A stretch of DNA of 64,000 nt, taken from Seiridium cupressi (lineage: Eukaryota > Ascomycota > Sordariomycetes > Amphisphaeriales > Sporocadaceae). The position numbers were made by a program, and so were the translations under genes. Of this stretch, positions 1-12,600 are shown piece by piece; position 1 is the stretch's first letter, and every line of letters starts with the position of its first letter. The notes below the pieces were generated by a model. The model was not told the origin of the DNA, did no database searches, and was given only the letters and a program-made list of their open reading frames with translations. The stretch is from positions 297,692-361,691 of the forward strand of contig JARVKI010000040.1 in assembly GCA_036674765.1 (NCBI GenBank), read 5' to 3'.

Positions 1-292
1 GTCTCTGCATCTGGTACTGCTGCTCAGCGTACTCCTTGTAGACATCGTCAGTCTCCACATGATCCCAGGCATTGAACTCGAAGACATCGTCCTCCTGCTG
101 CAGATAGCGAGAACCGAACTGGAATGGATCGGTGCGCTTCTGGTTATTCTCGGGATCATGACTGCGGTGGGCAGGCGTGTCTGCATCTACTGGGGCTGTC
201 TGCTGCTCGTTGACGGTGAGGTCTGCAGTCTTGTCCAAGAGCTCCTGCTCAATGGCATGAGCTGGAGGATCCTGCACAGTCGGCGTATCCAT
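1..292 (-). CDS. tRNA (cytosine-32 N3) methyltransferase, Abp140/Trm140/METTL2-like, 5' part
   Basis: N-terminal 97 codons of a gene that runs off the left edge of the window. The ATG at 290-292 opens an acidic, disordered leader of about 50 residues. It is followed by a conserved block containing 'PFQFGSRYL' and 'FEFNAWDHVE', the segment just before the SAM-binding domain in the METTL2/Trm140 family, which makes 3-methylcytidine at position 32 of tRNA-Thr and tRNA-Ser. The methyltransferase domain itself lies outside the window, so catalytic residues cannot be checked. No intron is visible in this part. It is divergent from COQ10. Family assignment rests on the 'FNAWDHVE' block, which I recognise well. 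Confidence 0.75.
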   Translation of the reverse strand, partial: MDTPTVQDPPAHAIEQELLDKTADLTVNEQQTAPVDADTPAHRSHDPENNQKRTDPFQFGSRYLQQEDDVFEFNAWDHVETDDVYKEYAEQQYQMQR

Positions 293-781
293 GCTGGAAT
301 AAGGATTACGGGATAGGGCGAAATATCACCAGAGAGATCCGTCACCAAGAGGTCCTGCTCATGGTGTTTGGAGTGGCCTCGACAAGAAAGCTCGCGGAAA
401 TCCTGGAGCCTTCCTTGTGGTGAGGAGGACGGGAAAAATCAAATTCTTTGGGCAGAGAGAAAATTGTTCCACGGCTTTGGGTTGGGTGACGAGGTGGGGA
501 TACACGAGAAAAGTGGCTCCGAACGGCACGGGCCTAAAGCGCCCCGACTGTGTGGCTAGAGTGTGCGACATCATCGCTCAAGTTCGCAAGCTGGGTTGTG
601 AGCGGAAAGACACCAATTTGCAAAAAGCAAAATTGATTGTATAGTCCCTCTTGCCATAGCGGAGCAATAGTAGCTCTAGTGGCGTGGCGCATATTCGGCC
701 ATGGATGTCCAGCAATAGCACGAAAGATCCCTTCTCGTAGCCCCCATTTACAACCCAACACCCGACCTCAAAGTCTCCAAA
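293..781. promoter_or_regulatory. shared divergent promoter region (Trm140-like / COQ10)
   Basis: 489 bp between two divergent start codons. Short open frames on both strands have no protein-like composition. I see no RNA gene or repeat; it most likely holds both promoters and 5' UTRs. Confidence 0.5.
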
Positions 782-1474
782 ATGGCAACCAGAACAGCAA
801 CATTGCGCTTTGCGCCTCGAGCCATTGCCTCGCCCTCCCGACTGCTGCGAACCCCAAACCCGCGGCGCTCCTTCTTCAACCTCCCCTCAGCCGAGCCACA
901 GACTCTGGCCGCGCATCGCACGCTCCCGTACTCATCGTCGCAGCTCTACGAGCTCATTGCCGATATCGACTTGTACACTACCTTCCTGCCATACTGCACC
1001 ACTTCACGAGTGACGTCGTGGTCCACCCCTGATCCCGAGAGTGGCCGCCGCTATCCAACGGCCGGCATACTTACAGCTGGCTGGAGCGGTTTGTCGGAGA
1101 CGTATAGCAGTCGCGTTTTCTGCGTGCCGAAGCTGGGCATCGTGGAAGCTATCTCCGGGAACGCTACGTCGTCCATCCCTGCGTCAGAACTACAGAAATA
1201 CGGCTTGCGGGATGCAGGACCAGGACAGTCTGGTTCAGGTGCGCAAGAAGGCACGTTCAGTAGTCTGGTTACGCGGTGGACTGTACGACCACTTGAGGCA
1301 AGAGGAAGGGAGGAGGAGTGGAGTCGGATCGACCTGAGCATACGATTCCAGTTTGTCAACCCGCTATATGCCGCGGTGAGCTCGGCGGTAGCAGATAAGG
1401 TTGCGCCTATCATGGTAGAAGCCTTTGAGAAGGAGGCGCGGAGGGTGTTGGGACGACCAGGAGGTCGGAAATAA
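782..1474 (+). CDS. COQ10: coenzyme Q-binding protein COQ10 (START/polyketide-cyclase fold), mitochondrial
   Basis: Intronless, 230 residues. Residues 1-45 are rich in Arg, Ser, Ala and Pro with no acidic residues, as expected of a mitochondrial presequence ('MATRTATLRFAPRAIA'). The START-like domain follows from about residue 48 with the family hallmarks 'LPYSSSQLYELIADID' and 'FLPYC', then the hydrophobic cavity strands and a C-terminal amphipathic helix. COQ10 binds ubiquinone and is needed for efficient respiratory electron transfer and CoQ biosynthesis in the inner membrane. The length suits ascomycete orthologues. The start is the first ATG and gives the full presequence. No oddities seen. 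Confidence 0.92.
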   Translation: MATRTATLRFAPRAIASPSRLLRTPNPRRSFFNLPSAEPQTLAAHRTLPYSSSQLYELIADIDLYTTFLPYCTTSRVTSWSTPDPESGRRYPTAGILTAGWSGLSETYSSRVFCVPKLGIVEAISGNATSSIPASELQKYGLRDAGPGQSGSGAQEGTFSSLVTRWTVRPLEARGREEEWSRIDLSIRFQFVNPLYAAVSSAVADKVAPIMVEAFEKEARRVLGRPGGRK

Positions 1475-2342
1475 AGGCACATTCTTCGAAACCGTACGAG
1501 TACACAGCATTGGGAGTTGCAGCGTCACTCGAGGCGGTAGAAGAATAATCACTTAGAAGTAGTGCACTGAAGTGGCCTTTACAGGCAACATATCGGTGGA
1601 CAGTTCATGTTGATGTAAAATAGATCAGACTTGCGCTGGCGAAGGTGTTTGGGCAGGATTTTGACAATCAATTCTGCGGTAACTCCGTGTATGAAACAAC
1701 AGATGTATAAGTATTAGAAATGAACCATCCCCATCTAGACCTCACGCCACCCAAACTTCTCTCCTGTTATGAAGTATTTAAGACGCCGCCTGGAAAAATC
1801 AAAGTCGCCTCACTCAAAGGGCATGATGCTACCACAGTCATATACCTCGTTACTTCTTCTCTCGTCTCGTCGTGTCATGGATTGCCGCCACTTTCCATGT
1901 CCGTGTCCAGCTCCGAACCCATTTCCCATTAAGGAAGCTAGCTGCACATGCACTACCGTGGCATGGGCGTCATGCAAGAAAATGTCCGAATACCCCCAGC
2001 GGTCGAAAGACACCAACCCAAACTACAGAAATGGTGTTGAGATGCCGCTATAATGATCAAGTGCCTTTGAACCAGGGTATAATGCCAAAATCAGGAGTTG
2101 GATTATAGAAATGACAAGCGCCGCCCTCGCAATCCGGAGTGGGGATGAAAAACATAGCAAACTGTTTGTATAGCGTTGCATGACAATGATAGCCATTAGG
2201 GTGGGTATGTCGTGTAACTCGACATATAGTTGCAGGTATGAGGCGAATTTGGGGATGGGCTACCTCGCAGTCTTCTTGCTGCTGCTGCTCCTGCATGTCC
2301 GTTAGTCCTACCACTTCGCGTATCATGCGCAGAGGGGATTGC
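1475..2342. other. intergenic, convergent 3' regions
   Basis: About 870 bp between the convergent ends of COQ10 and the ubiquitin-like-domain gene. Only short, low-quality open frames; presumably two 3' UTRs and terminators. Nothing else recognised. Confidence 0.5.
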
Positions 2343-4537
2343 TTACTTCTTGGCTGGTTTTCCGAAGAGAAATTGTGTCATGCCACCGGACGCGGACTTG
2401 CTCGATTTCTTCTTCTTTGACGGCTCCACAGCTATGATAGTTGGTCCGCGACCGCCGCCGCCGCCACCCATCATCCCAGGGTGCATACGAGGGTCCATTG
2501 GGCGCGGTCCATGATGTTGAGGTGGTGGTGGCGGACCAGGTGTCGGCCTTCCACCCGGGCCCTGGCGACTACCCGGCATTCCCATGCCTGCGGGTCGCAG
2601 ATTAGGATGGCCGGGGAGCCCATGTGCTCCGTGTGCCCCATGTGGCCCATGTGGCACCCCCGGACGAGGCATCCCGGCTGGTGCTTGTCGGTCCATGGGC
2701 CACATTACCATCGTGATGGCCCAGTCGGGTTCAATGACTTTATCCCAGACTTGGGGGAGGATGATCTCAGAATCCGGCCCCAGCAGGTCGTAGTGGCCCG
2801 CCTGTACATGCGGCCCTATTACATCAACGTGCAAGAAGGCTTGCTTGATCAGTTCTTCCATACCCTGCCGTAGAGTTAGTCGTGAGTCATAGACGAAAGG
2901 CCGCTTCCACTTACCGTCCAAGTTTGGCAGAGATGGAAGGGGAAGCTGAACTTCCTCCCCACGGCATCCTTGAATCGGATTGGCGCCTTGTCCTTGCCCA
3001 TTGATTTTTTGTTCGCCTCCTCTGCCTTGGCTTTGGCCTCCTCCAGGGCCTTGGCTTTGAAAGCTGCCTCCTCCTCTTTCTTCTGCTCTTCGGCAGCCTT
3101 GGCTTCCTCCGCTGCTTTGCGCTCCGCCTCGATCTTATTCCGTGCTTCGATCTCGGCTTTCAATTTGGCTTCTTCTTCGAGCGTCTTCCGCCAGTCCGCC
3201 TCTTCTTTCGCCTTCTTCGCTGCCGCTGCCTCGGCTTCCTCCTTGGCTTTGATGGCTGCTTCAAGCTTCAGCTTGGCGGCGAGCTCGGCGGCAGCCGCCA
3301 CCTCAGCCTCCTTTTTTCGGCGTTCCTCATCAGCCTTCCGCTCGGCCTCGATCTGGTCCCGGGCTGCCCGCTCTGCTCTGGCAATGGCCTCAGCCTCGGC
3401 CTTTTTGCGTTCTTCAACGGCCTTTCGTTCAGCTTCAACCGCGTCTCGAGTTGCCTTCTCGGCTTCTTTTCTGGCTTCTTCGATCTCTTTCTTGGCCTTT
3501 TCCAAGGCGACCGCCCTCTCCTCAGCTCGCACCTTCTCCTCTCTGTCCCGCTCCTCCATTTTCCGGCGGAACGCGGCCTCGGCTTCCTCCCTGATCTTGG
3601 CCTCTAGCTCCTTTTGCCGCGCTTCCGCCTCCCTGGCTGCTTGGGCGGCCTTGATTTCGGCCACCTGCTTCCTCAGGGCCTCCTTCTCGGGATCTTCCTT
3701 TGGGGGTTCTGGAGCCGGTGCAGGCTGCGGCGCTGGAGTCCGGGGCTGTGCTATTTCGGTAGGGGGAGGGGGTGGCGATTGCCATGCATACTGTTGCATC
3801 CCAAGAGGAACAGGATAGTGTCCACCGCCATGCGGACCATTGAAGTACCCCGCACCACCACCACCGTACGGCATCACTTCGCCGCCCCAGCCCCGATGTT
3901 CATTGAAGAAGTTGCCGCCTCCGCCACCAGCACCAGGCGCGAAGGGGTTCGAGTAGTTGGCATAGGGCACGACTTGTTGTTGTTGACCGCCGTACGGCGC
4001 ATACCCTCCGGCATGACTTTGGGGGTAAGCTCCAGGTTGCGGATACCCGCGGCTACGGCCACCATAAGGCCCACCTGCAGGTGGGTATTGGCCGTAGCCG
4101 TAGGAATACTCTTCCGAGGAATCCAGACTGGCGGGAGCTGGGTGTTGTTGTTGTTGTTGTTGTTGAGGTGGCGCTCTGTAGGCGTAGCCTGAAGGTGGTG
4201 GTCTTTGGATGGACTGATGACGACGGGTCGGCTGTCGCCCAGCGCTTCTTGATCGGCGGAACGAATTCCCAGGACTCGACGCCGAATCCGAAGGGTCGAG
4301 CTCGCCGTCTCCTTCGTCCTGTTCGTCTGTCCAATCGTCCTCCTCCTGCGGTGACGAGCTGTAGTCTTGGCTGTCTCCTCCCTCGAAAGAGCTGGAATCG
4401 CCCGAGACACCACCGGGCCGGGAGCGCGAGCGCGAATGCGAGTGCGTGCGTATATGCAACTTTCTGAGCGCCAAGGGGTCAGTAGGCGAGAAGAATTGAA
4501 ATGGCTGTATAGGCTTTGCGAGCACTCACGTAGACAT
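2343..4537 (-). CDS. coiled-coil protein with fungal ubiquitin-like domain (ULD-type), function unknown
   Basis: Three exons, complement(2343..2864, 2915..4463, 4530..4537), closing in frame at 692 residues. The first exon is only 8 nt (ATGTCTAC); its intron (66 nt, GTGAGT...CAG) restores 'MSTKLHIRTHSHS'. The second intron is 50 nt, phase 0. Layout: Arg/Ser/His-rich N-terminus; acidic low-complexity stretch; Gly/Pro/Tyr/Gln-rich disordered segment to about 270; a long Ala/Glu/Lys coiled coil at about 275-490; a ubiquitin-like domain at about 495-580, beginning near 'IRFKDAVGRKFSFPF' and including 'WAITMVMWPMD'; and a Pro/Gly/His-rich tail with a Lys cluster. This ubiquitin-like module is widespread in filamentous fungi on otherwise disordered proteins; I know of no established role. 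An alternative start at 4525 without the first intron gives a different, less conserved-looking N-terminus. Confidence 0.8.
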
Positions 4538-7500
4538 GGGGGATAGTATCGTAGTAGAGCACCCTTCGCTCGCGACAGTCTGCTTGAGAAGGTCGGAGCA
4601 AAGGTGGCCTCGTGAAAGAAAAGAGGCGGTGGTCTATTGTGACTAGCGCCCTCCTTGTGTGTTTGGGTTGAAACAGAGACGCCCGCTATATCGTGGCAGG
4701 CAGATGTGCACTAGGGATGGCGAACCTTAAGTGTCGACTTGCGCGGGGTGATGGGCGATCGTGGGTGGTGTTGCGTCGGGTGGGTGTCTGCCGGTTTCTT
4801 GGAATCGGCCTGGCAAGAACAAATGTACGCAATTGTCGCAAGGCAAAGGCGAATGCTGTCAGGAGACTTGAGTCCGACGATGGAATTCGGGATTGGCTAG
4901 AATGTAGATTGATCAAATGACAGCTGAGGCCAATCCTAGGGCTTTAGGCGCTTGTGTAAAATGATCGCGGGGGTGTTGCTTTCTGGTGGAATGCCGCAGT
5001 GTAGGGAAGATCCTGGTTTTGCGCAAAACCCGCTTTCAGTTGGGCGCAAAAAAAGGTTGGATTGGGTAGAACGGGCGTCCCGCGGTGAGCTGACGGACGA
5101 TAGCAAAGTGGGGAGGGATATATGTAGTTAAGCAGAGATCGAATACTCGATTCGTATAGGGAGAGGGACGATCAAGTGAGGCACTGGGCCCTGCTGCTTG
5201 TCGCCTCGCGTCGGAGTCGGCAGTGTGCAGCAGCCCTATATGAGCCTCCTCTCCTCCAGCCGAAACTGAAGTTGAAGATGGGAAGGAACACAAAGAGTCG
5301 GGGGCCGGGCGGGTTTTGAAGTGACTACACTGCAATTCTAGCCTTTCCCCTTCGGCTGGCCCAGACGTAAGCAAGCGGTAGGGAGATCACTGGAGACACC
5401 AGCGGCAGCGACCTTCAGGGATGGGGGCCGAATCAACAGCGGCACTAACGCCCGCGGAGTATCGTCAGCATAATGTACGTAGTAGGTCGGTAAGCTCTAG
5501 TCAATCGATGTGTGGCTGTACTGCTGTACTGCTGTCCCGACGCATACCCAGGAGGCATGACGGAGTCGAGCGTTACACAGCCTGTCCACCGGCACCGATC
5601 TGGTCTCTTGGATTCCCCAGGGAGCGGAAGGCGACTAGCCATGCTCTCGGCAAAGTCTCGTGTACCGCCATTGTCGATTGACCCCTCCTTGGTGTTGACA
5701 ATTGGCTTGTGACCCGAACACACGCACACACATAGCGAGAGACTTTGGCATCCCCTGTCAACGTGCTACACTACTTGCATAGCACGGATCACGATCTTGT
5801 TGTGATATAACGAGGAGAGCCGGTCGCGAAACAAGAGAAACACCAACTCGTGCGGACGGGGGAGAGACTTAAACAGACATATCATACCTGGACAGGATAA
5901 AGTAGTCTCTGACTAAGTATATGGCAGGCTCAGTGATACAATTCGCTGAAGGGGTCGATCGCTGCCGTAGCTGCCTTGGGTATTGTTGTGTTGTGTGGGA
6001 GCGGGTTGATTCTTATTGGGGAATTCGACTGTGCTTTGTTTTTCTGAGGCTGAGAATGAGCGTCGCGACGTAATTCGACTGTCCAATGTGCCTTGCAAGA
6101 GGTTCAGCTGTAACTAATGAGCCTGTCTGTCAGTGGTTTTGGGCAATACTGATTCGTTCTTCTTTGTCCTCTTCTTCGACGGCCGTCCACGGGTCAGGCA
6201 GGTGACCTGACGCTATTCTCGGATTTAACTAATAAGACAAAAGCCCCTCACTAACTGGGCGATCCGGTCGACGCAGGCAGTGCGAAAGGAGGGGTCTTCA
6301 AGGAGCCTAAAAACTGGCAGTTCACCGCTCCACTGTGCCCGGGGACTGCTGGCTGGCTGTTGACTCCCGGCTTGGTTGCTAGGGCACTTGCGGCCTCTCA
6401 TCCAACGGGGAGATTGCTCTAGGCGGGCGCAGCCGAGCCAGATGCACTTACACCGAAGAAGAAGAGACGGGGCCCACCGCATCCCTCTAGTGCTGCCAGC
6501 CCGTGGTTTGACCACTTGGTCGCCCTGCAGCCAGCACTGGCCGGATGTTTTGGGTGGCCGACACAGAAAAGACCGTTGCAGTATCCTTTGGATCCTTTGG
6601 GCAAAGCTTAAGTTGTGGGCTTGGCGTTACTCACTGGAACGTGTTTCCGGAAACTCTGATCTGTCACAAAATCCGGAAGGTTTCCTACGCCAAGGTTGCG
6701 GCAATTCCGTCCGGGGTATGTGTGAAGTCTTGCTTCTCAAATACTCAAGTTGTCCGTTTTGTTTGATTGTTCAGGGGGTCTTGTGGCTAATGGACCGTCT
6801 ACCCTTCTCGTATGAACGTCTTCTCGTAGTCTGCGGGTATGTGCAATTTCGCAGCCGTAACATTGTCCTTGGATGCTGTGGAAGCGATAATATCTAGCCA
6901 ACGACTCGCGGTCCTGGGAGCAGTTCCTGATTGGGCGCAAATGCAGCGACTCGGGGGCGAAGCTTGTAGTTTTGCGTTGAACAGCCCAAAATCGTGGGGC
7001 GTCTACATCTGCTGCAAAAGTATAACAGATCAAAGCTGGCTCAATACGCTCGTTGGATGTTTGGGCATGGGAATCATGTACTAATAACAAGCGTTGGGCT
7101 CTCCTTCACCTTGACCGCAAGTCGTTTTACCTTGCGGAGAGCCAGCTGTGGCGAGCGAGCCCAAGCGGTCCATTCCGTGCCAATGCGTGCCATGTCTTGG
7201 AGGCCTGGACTGATGGACTGATCTATCGCAGGCAGAACATCGTGGTGCTGCGTCGCTCCGCTGCTGAAGTCGCGGCAGAGGGCGGTCCAGAGTCTGTCCG
7301 ACCGGGACCTTCAAGGCGGTTAGGCCCGCCTCATGTGGAACCCAATGGTTGTCAAGTTCGTGGGAATAGCCCAAAGTGCGGCATTCCTTTGCTGCCCAAA
7401 GCCATCGATAGCTGCATGCACGACACAGGGATACAGATTGGTTGCATCTTGAAGAGCCGCTTTGATCCTGATTGACTAGATTCATGCCAAACCTACCTGC

Positions 7501-7879
7501 CTTTCCGTCAGCCCAATCCCCGTAGGGCTCCTCACTGGGACCACGTTGATACCCTGAAGAAGTGGAACTGCCCCATTGTACCATACAGTATTGCCTCTGG
7601 GGAGATCCACTATCCTTTTGGCCTTGCATAAGACGATAACTGAGCTCGGCGTTTGGTCATGCTGAGCCATCTTGGCTCACCGGTCCGGCTCTAGACTGAT
7701 ACCTAGATCAGTGTTGCCTGGCTTGTTTGAGTGAGAGCAGTGGCCGTTCCCTACCCCTGAGCTTCCCCACGAGAATTTTCCACCCCAGCGCATCGAACCG
7801 TGAGTCACGCAGGAACAGCATGACGCCTGTATCACTTGAGCACGCGTCGCGAATCGTCGTGGTTAGTGTGGGCACGTTT
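4538..7879. other. 3.3 kb stretch without a convincing gene
   Basis: The part near 4540-4700 is probably the promoter of the ubiquitin-like-domain gene. Open frames here (longest about 180 codons, minus strand 7081-7629) lack recognisable domains. One minus-strand frame at about 7495-7670 and another at about 7350-7460 look weakly protein-like and could be a decayed or unannotated small gene, but no splice model joins them in frame. No tRNA, repeat array or transposon ends seen. Confidence 0.4.
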
Positions 7880-9022
7880 TCATCTGATTGTCGCGCCCGA
7901 GTCCTTCTCCAGGAGCTCCTTGGCTGCAGCTATCTCAGCTTCGTCGTACCCTTGCCAGCCTTTTTCCCCAGCCGAAAACTTGCGAGTAATTTCTGCGAGC
8001 TTTCCGGTCGCGAGCTCGTCAAGTTGGCGCAGTGTTGCCGCATCAGGCGACGACAATCCGTCATCGTCCGACTGCTTCGTTGTTTTCTGCGGCTCGCCCA
8101 AAAGCTGCTTCGTTGTCTTTGTACTTGATTAGTTGTCGTGTCAAATGGTCTAGAACCTCGTAGCACTTACCAGCTTGAGACCATAGAAACCACGCAAGTA
8201 ATCATCGCAAAGTTCTACGCTCCGAGAGAATCGTTTGAGCGCTTCAATCCGTTGCCTCGACGCGTCATTCTGCTGCGTTGACTTGGCTGCCATCAAGAGT
8301 AATTCCCCGAGCCGAGCATGGATCTTTGAGTACATTGTTAGCGAAACGGGGGGAAAGGAGGTCACACAAAAAGGTTAGGCTCACATTCCATGCGTTCGGC
8401 TGTAAGACAAGGACTTCCTCTAGAGCGAAAATAGCCTGCGAGTACAGGCCTTGTGAGAAATACATATCTGACAGCTCGGACCATGCTTCATTATCGGTAG
8501 GCGAAAAGTCAAGGAGAGATATCAGAGCAGCTATCGCATCAGATACCCTGCCAAGAGATCGCAAGAGAGCCACGCGGCGCTTGGCAATAGGCTGTACAGA
8601 GAATCAGTATCACCGCGATCGAGCGTGCACGCCGGGCAGCTTACTATGTTGGTTGGGTTCTTCTCCAAGATTGCCTGGTACTCCTTCAGTACCACTTCCA
8701 GCGTGGCATTATCTTCGGCATCAGCCTCCTTTAGGAGGCCGATGAAGGCCATGATTCGTTCGTTGTCGTCACCGAAGCGGTTGATGAGCCTTCCCAGGCA
8801 TTGGTGGGCCGATTCCTCATCACCCGTGCGCAGACATGAGAGTAGCAAGTTCTCGTAAATAGTCCAAAGCTCTGGTGTCTCGGACGCAGAGAACAGCGAT
8901 TGTAGCACTGACGTCGATACTGCACCGGGGGCTGCTTTGATAATCTTTGGTGCTTGTTGCGACAATTGCAGCGCGGTCGCCGGAGGGAGATGACTCGGGG
9001 GCCGTAGAAGTGATGATGACAT
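7880..9022 (-). CDS. EMC2: ER membrane protein complex subunit 2 (EMC2/Oca3), TPR protein
   Basis: Four exons, complement(7880..8116, 8171..8323, 8385..8591, 8645..9022), all introns 53-61 nt and phase 0, giving 324 residues. EMC2 is the cytosolic TPR scaffold of the ER membrane complex, which inserts tail-anchored and multipass membrane proteins. Family features are the TPR helices at about 100-265, including 'DNEAWSELSDMYFSQG' and 'ALEEVLVLQPNAWN', and the block 'RFSRSVELCDDYLRGFYGL' near residue 240. The start at 9022 was preferred over an upstream non-ATG extension. There is no signal peptide or membrane segment, as expected. Divergent from AP-3 delta. Confidence 0.9.
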
Positions 9023-9650
9023 TGCGTTTGGTGATTGTATGTCTAACAGTTGTTTCGCGGGGCGTCTGTTGGTATTATCTCTGTTCGAGAGCTCGAGCAA
9101 TCAGACCTGCGGAGGGTCTCGTTGGTGTCTACCGGGGATGTTGTTGCTGTCCTGATGACCTAACACACAGCTCTAAGCTAAGAAGCTCTCCCTGCTTGCT
9201 TGCGCTGGAGCTCGCGGGCAGCAGACACTCGGTGCGCCGGCCACTGAATTTATCCGCTATTCCTCGGCGCGAGAATACCTAGGTACGTTGAGATATGTAC
9301 CCACATTGGTCTGCCTCCAGCCGTAAGCTCCTAGTGTTCATTCAGCCCTGGCGCCATTACGTCTTTCCTTGCAATCTAATCGGCAGCAGCCATCGCGGGG
9401 CACCACCTGCAGACCTCACCCACGATACTTTTGCAACCTCGAGACGCTGGCCTTCGCGGCGGTCCTAGTCGCAAGTTGAGGTCAGGCTCCCATCTGAGCG
9501 CCTTGGTCAGCATTCACGACTTGCGCTCCCTCCTACAAGATGCTTTCCTCTTCCAAAGACCAGTCCACGAATACACACACCGACTAATATCCCTTTCCTT
9601 ACACCACACCCTAAGCAGCCAGCACCGACCGAGGTGTCATCCCCGCAAAC
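9023..9650. promoter_or_regulatory. divergent promoter region (EMC2 / AP-3 delta)
   Basis: 628 bp between divergent starts. Pyrimidine-rich tracts precede the AP-3 delta ATG. No conserved coding or repeat seen. Confidence 0.5.
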
Positions 9651-12600
9651 ATGTTCGAGAAGTCGCTGTACGACCTCATACGGGGCATGCGCAATCACAA
9701 GGGGAACGAGAGGGAATACATCCAGAACTGCTTGAAAGAATGCCGTGCCGAGATTCGAAGCCAGGACCTCGATCTGAAGGCGACCGCTCTGCTGAAGCTC
9801 GTATACCTTGAAATGTTTGGGCACGACATGTCCTGGGCTTCGTTCAACGTGCTAGAGGTTATGGCCTCGCCAAAGTACCACCAGAAGCGCGTGGGATACC
9901 TGGGTGCTATACAGAGCTTCCGTCCCGATACCGAAGTATTGATGCTGGCGACAAACATGCTTAAGAAGGACGTAACTGGCGCTTCCACCACTACAATCGC
10001 ACTCCCTATCGTCGCCCTGCCGCATCTCATAACACCCTCTCTCGCCCTATCAGTGCTCAGCGACCTTCTGCCTCGACTCAGTCATTCGAATCCCTCTATC
10101 CGCAAGAAGACAATCGTCACACTTTATAGAATGGCATTGGTCTACCCAGAGACGCTGAGGGCTGCATGGCCGAAAATCAAAGAGAAGCTCATGGATCCCA
10201 GCGAAGATCCCAGCGTCACAGCCGCCATCGTAAACGTTGTTTGTGAACTGGGCTGGCGCCGGCCTAATGACTTCCTGCCTTTGGCACCACGGCTCTTCGA
10301 ATTATTGGTGGACAGTGGCAACAACTGGATGGCAATCAAGCTGATTAAGCTGGTATGTGCCCCTTTTACGTTGCTCTTAGAGCTGGTCCTGACTGAATAC
10401 AGTTTGCTACCCTCACTCCGCTGGAGCCCAGGCTCGTGCGCAAGCTGCTTCCCCCCTTGACCGAAATTATTCGAACAACACCTGCCATGTCCCTTCTGTA
10501 TGAGTGCATCAACGGCATCATCCAGGGTGGTATCTTGGGCAGTGGAGATGATGACAGTGGCAGAGAGGAGATTGCTTCACTTTGCGTAAACAAACTCCGA
10601 TCAATGATCATGATCGATGGGGATCCCAATCGTGAGTATGGAACTAGCACCACCACACGTCGCGCTTTCTAATCATTTTCTTGTAGTCAAGTACGTCGCG
10701 TTGCTTGCCTTTAACAAGATTGTGATAACTCATCCTTGGCTGGTCGGACAACAAGAAGACGTGATATTAGACTGTATCGACAGCACAGATATATCCATTC
10801 GCATCAAAGCTCTCGACTTGGTCCAGGGCATGGTCAATAGTGACAACTTAGTGTCGATCGTGAGTCGATTGATGAGGCAGCTCAAGAATGCCTCGGCAGA
10901 AGAGCGGAATGCAGCTCTCGCAGATCCTGCCGACTTGGAGTCGGATGAGGAAGCATTGGAAAGAAGAATCAACCCATCACAAAAGACCAAAGAGCAAGCC
11001 CCGCCTTTGCCCGATGATTATAGGGTCGACGTCATCAATCGGATTTTGAGCATGTGCTCTCAGCAAAATTATGGCAATTTGACCGATTTCGAGTGGTATA
11101 TCGACATACTCACCCAATTGGTTCGGACGGCGCCTCTGCCTCGTCCTGTGAATGATACTGACGCGGCTGCCGTGGCTGGCAAGTCAAACGCAGGAGATGT
11201 ATCAGAGAGAATCGGTGATGAATTCAGGACTGTTACTGTCAAAGTTCCGGCAATTCGGTCCGCATGTCTAGAGGCTGCTGAGATCATTATGAATCAGTTC
11301 AGCAAAGATGCGCCCAGTGGCTCCCTTATCGTCAGTGGAGCGTTGAACCCTATCGCATGGATAATAGGAGAATTCGCTTCAGAAGCGCGATCTCCAGAAG
11401 ACAGCCTGAATGTGCTACTGCACATGATTTCGAGAACATCTGCCCCTGAAGCACTGGCAGCGTGTGTGCAGGCAGCTACAAAGGTCTTTGCTTTAGTCGC
11501 GGGGGACGCTCTGACCATTTGGACACCGGAAAGAAAATCCAAGATATCGCTTCTCATGGCACGCATCATTCATGCCTTCGAACCTCTAGCTATGCACCCG
11601 AGTCTCGAAGTGCAGGAGCGAGCAGTTGAGTTTTCTGAGCTTTTGAAATTGACCGCTGAGGCAGTATCTGGGCAAGATACTCTCTCAGAGGAGTTGCAAC
11701 AAGATGCGCCTTTGCTCCTTACCCAAGCAATTCCCTCCCTCTTTGCTGGCTGGGAACTCAATTCCGTCGCTGCAGGCGCTCAGAAGAACGTTCCGCTCCC
11801 AGAGGGCCTCGACCTTGACGAACCTATCAACGCAAATCTCAACTTTCTTCTGGCCTCTTCAGACTCGATCGCAATACCAATCGACGAGGCCGATGAGTTT
11901 GAAATATATTACAACCAACGGCCGCCGCCTACAAGCATTGCGTCTGAACCAGCTGTCAGCCGCCTGACGGAAAGTAGAGAAGAGGTGGTCAGTTCTTACC
12001 AGCAGCCCACTGAAGATTCGTATCTGGACGCAGATATTCTCGCCCGGCGAAAGGCCGAACGCATTGAGCGAAACCGTGACGATCCATTCTATATTGGAGA
12101 AAGCAGCAATATTCCTGGGACGTCGACGCCCATACACAATATTCTTCAGAACTCTAATGGTCCCGATTTCGACGTTGATTCAATACCTGTGATGGAACTA
12201 GACCTAGATCAGCTCAACGCAGGAGCAGGCGGAAGCTTACCGATGTCGAAGTCTATGCCTGCACGGCCAAAACCACGGCAAAAAATCGTCGTGGCAGCGG
12301 ATGAGACACTAGCCAATAGTGGTGGCTCGACGCCTCGCAACTATGACTCTGAAAATAACTCGGACAGTTTCACGAAATCACGAGCGAAGAAATCCAAGCA
12401 ATCAATCCTCCTTAGTGTTGACTCTGCTAATCTAGGATCTCTCAATCTGGACGATGATCCTGAAGGCCGCGGATATGACTATGAAGCAAAGCAGCGCGAG
12501 GAAGCCGAAATGGCACAGGCCATGAAGGAGGTTGAGCGCCTGCGACTCGAGATGCAGCGCGCCAATGAGCGAATACAAGTAGCTCACGGAGTTGATGCTG

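Noticed and set aside
2970..3818. 282-codon plus-strand ORF rich in Ala/Ser/Phe
   Set aside because: It is the antisense of the Ala/Glu/Lys coiled coil of the minus-strand gene; the repetitive codon pattern keeps the opposite frame open.
7081..7629. 182-codon minus-strand ORF and adjoining protein-like pieces
   Set aside because: No splice model unites the pieces in one frame and no family is recognised; kept only as a note on the gene-poor region.
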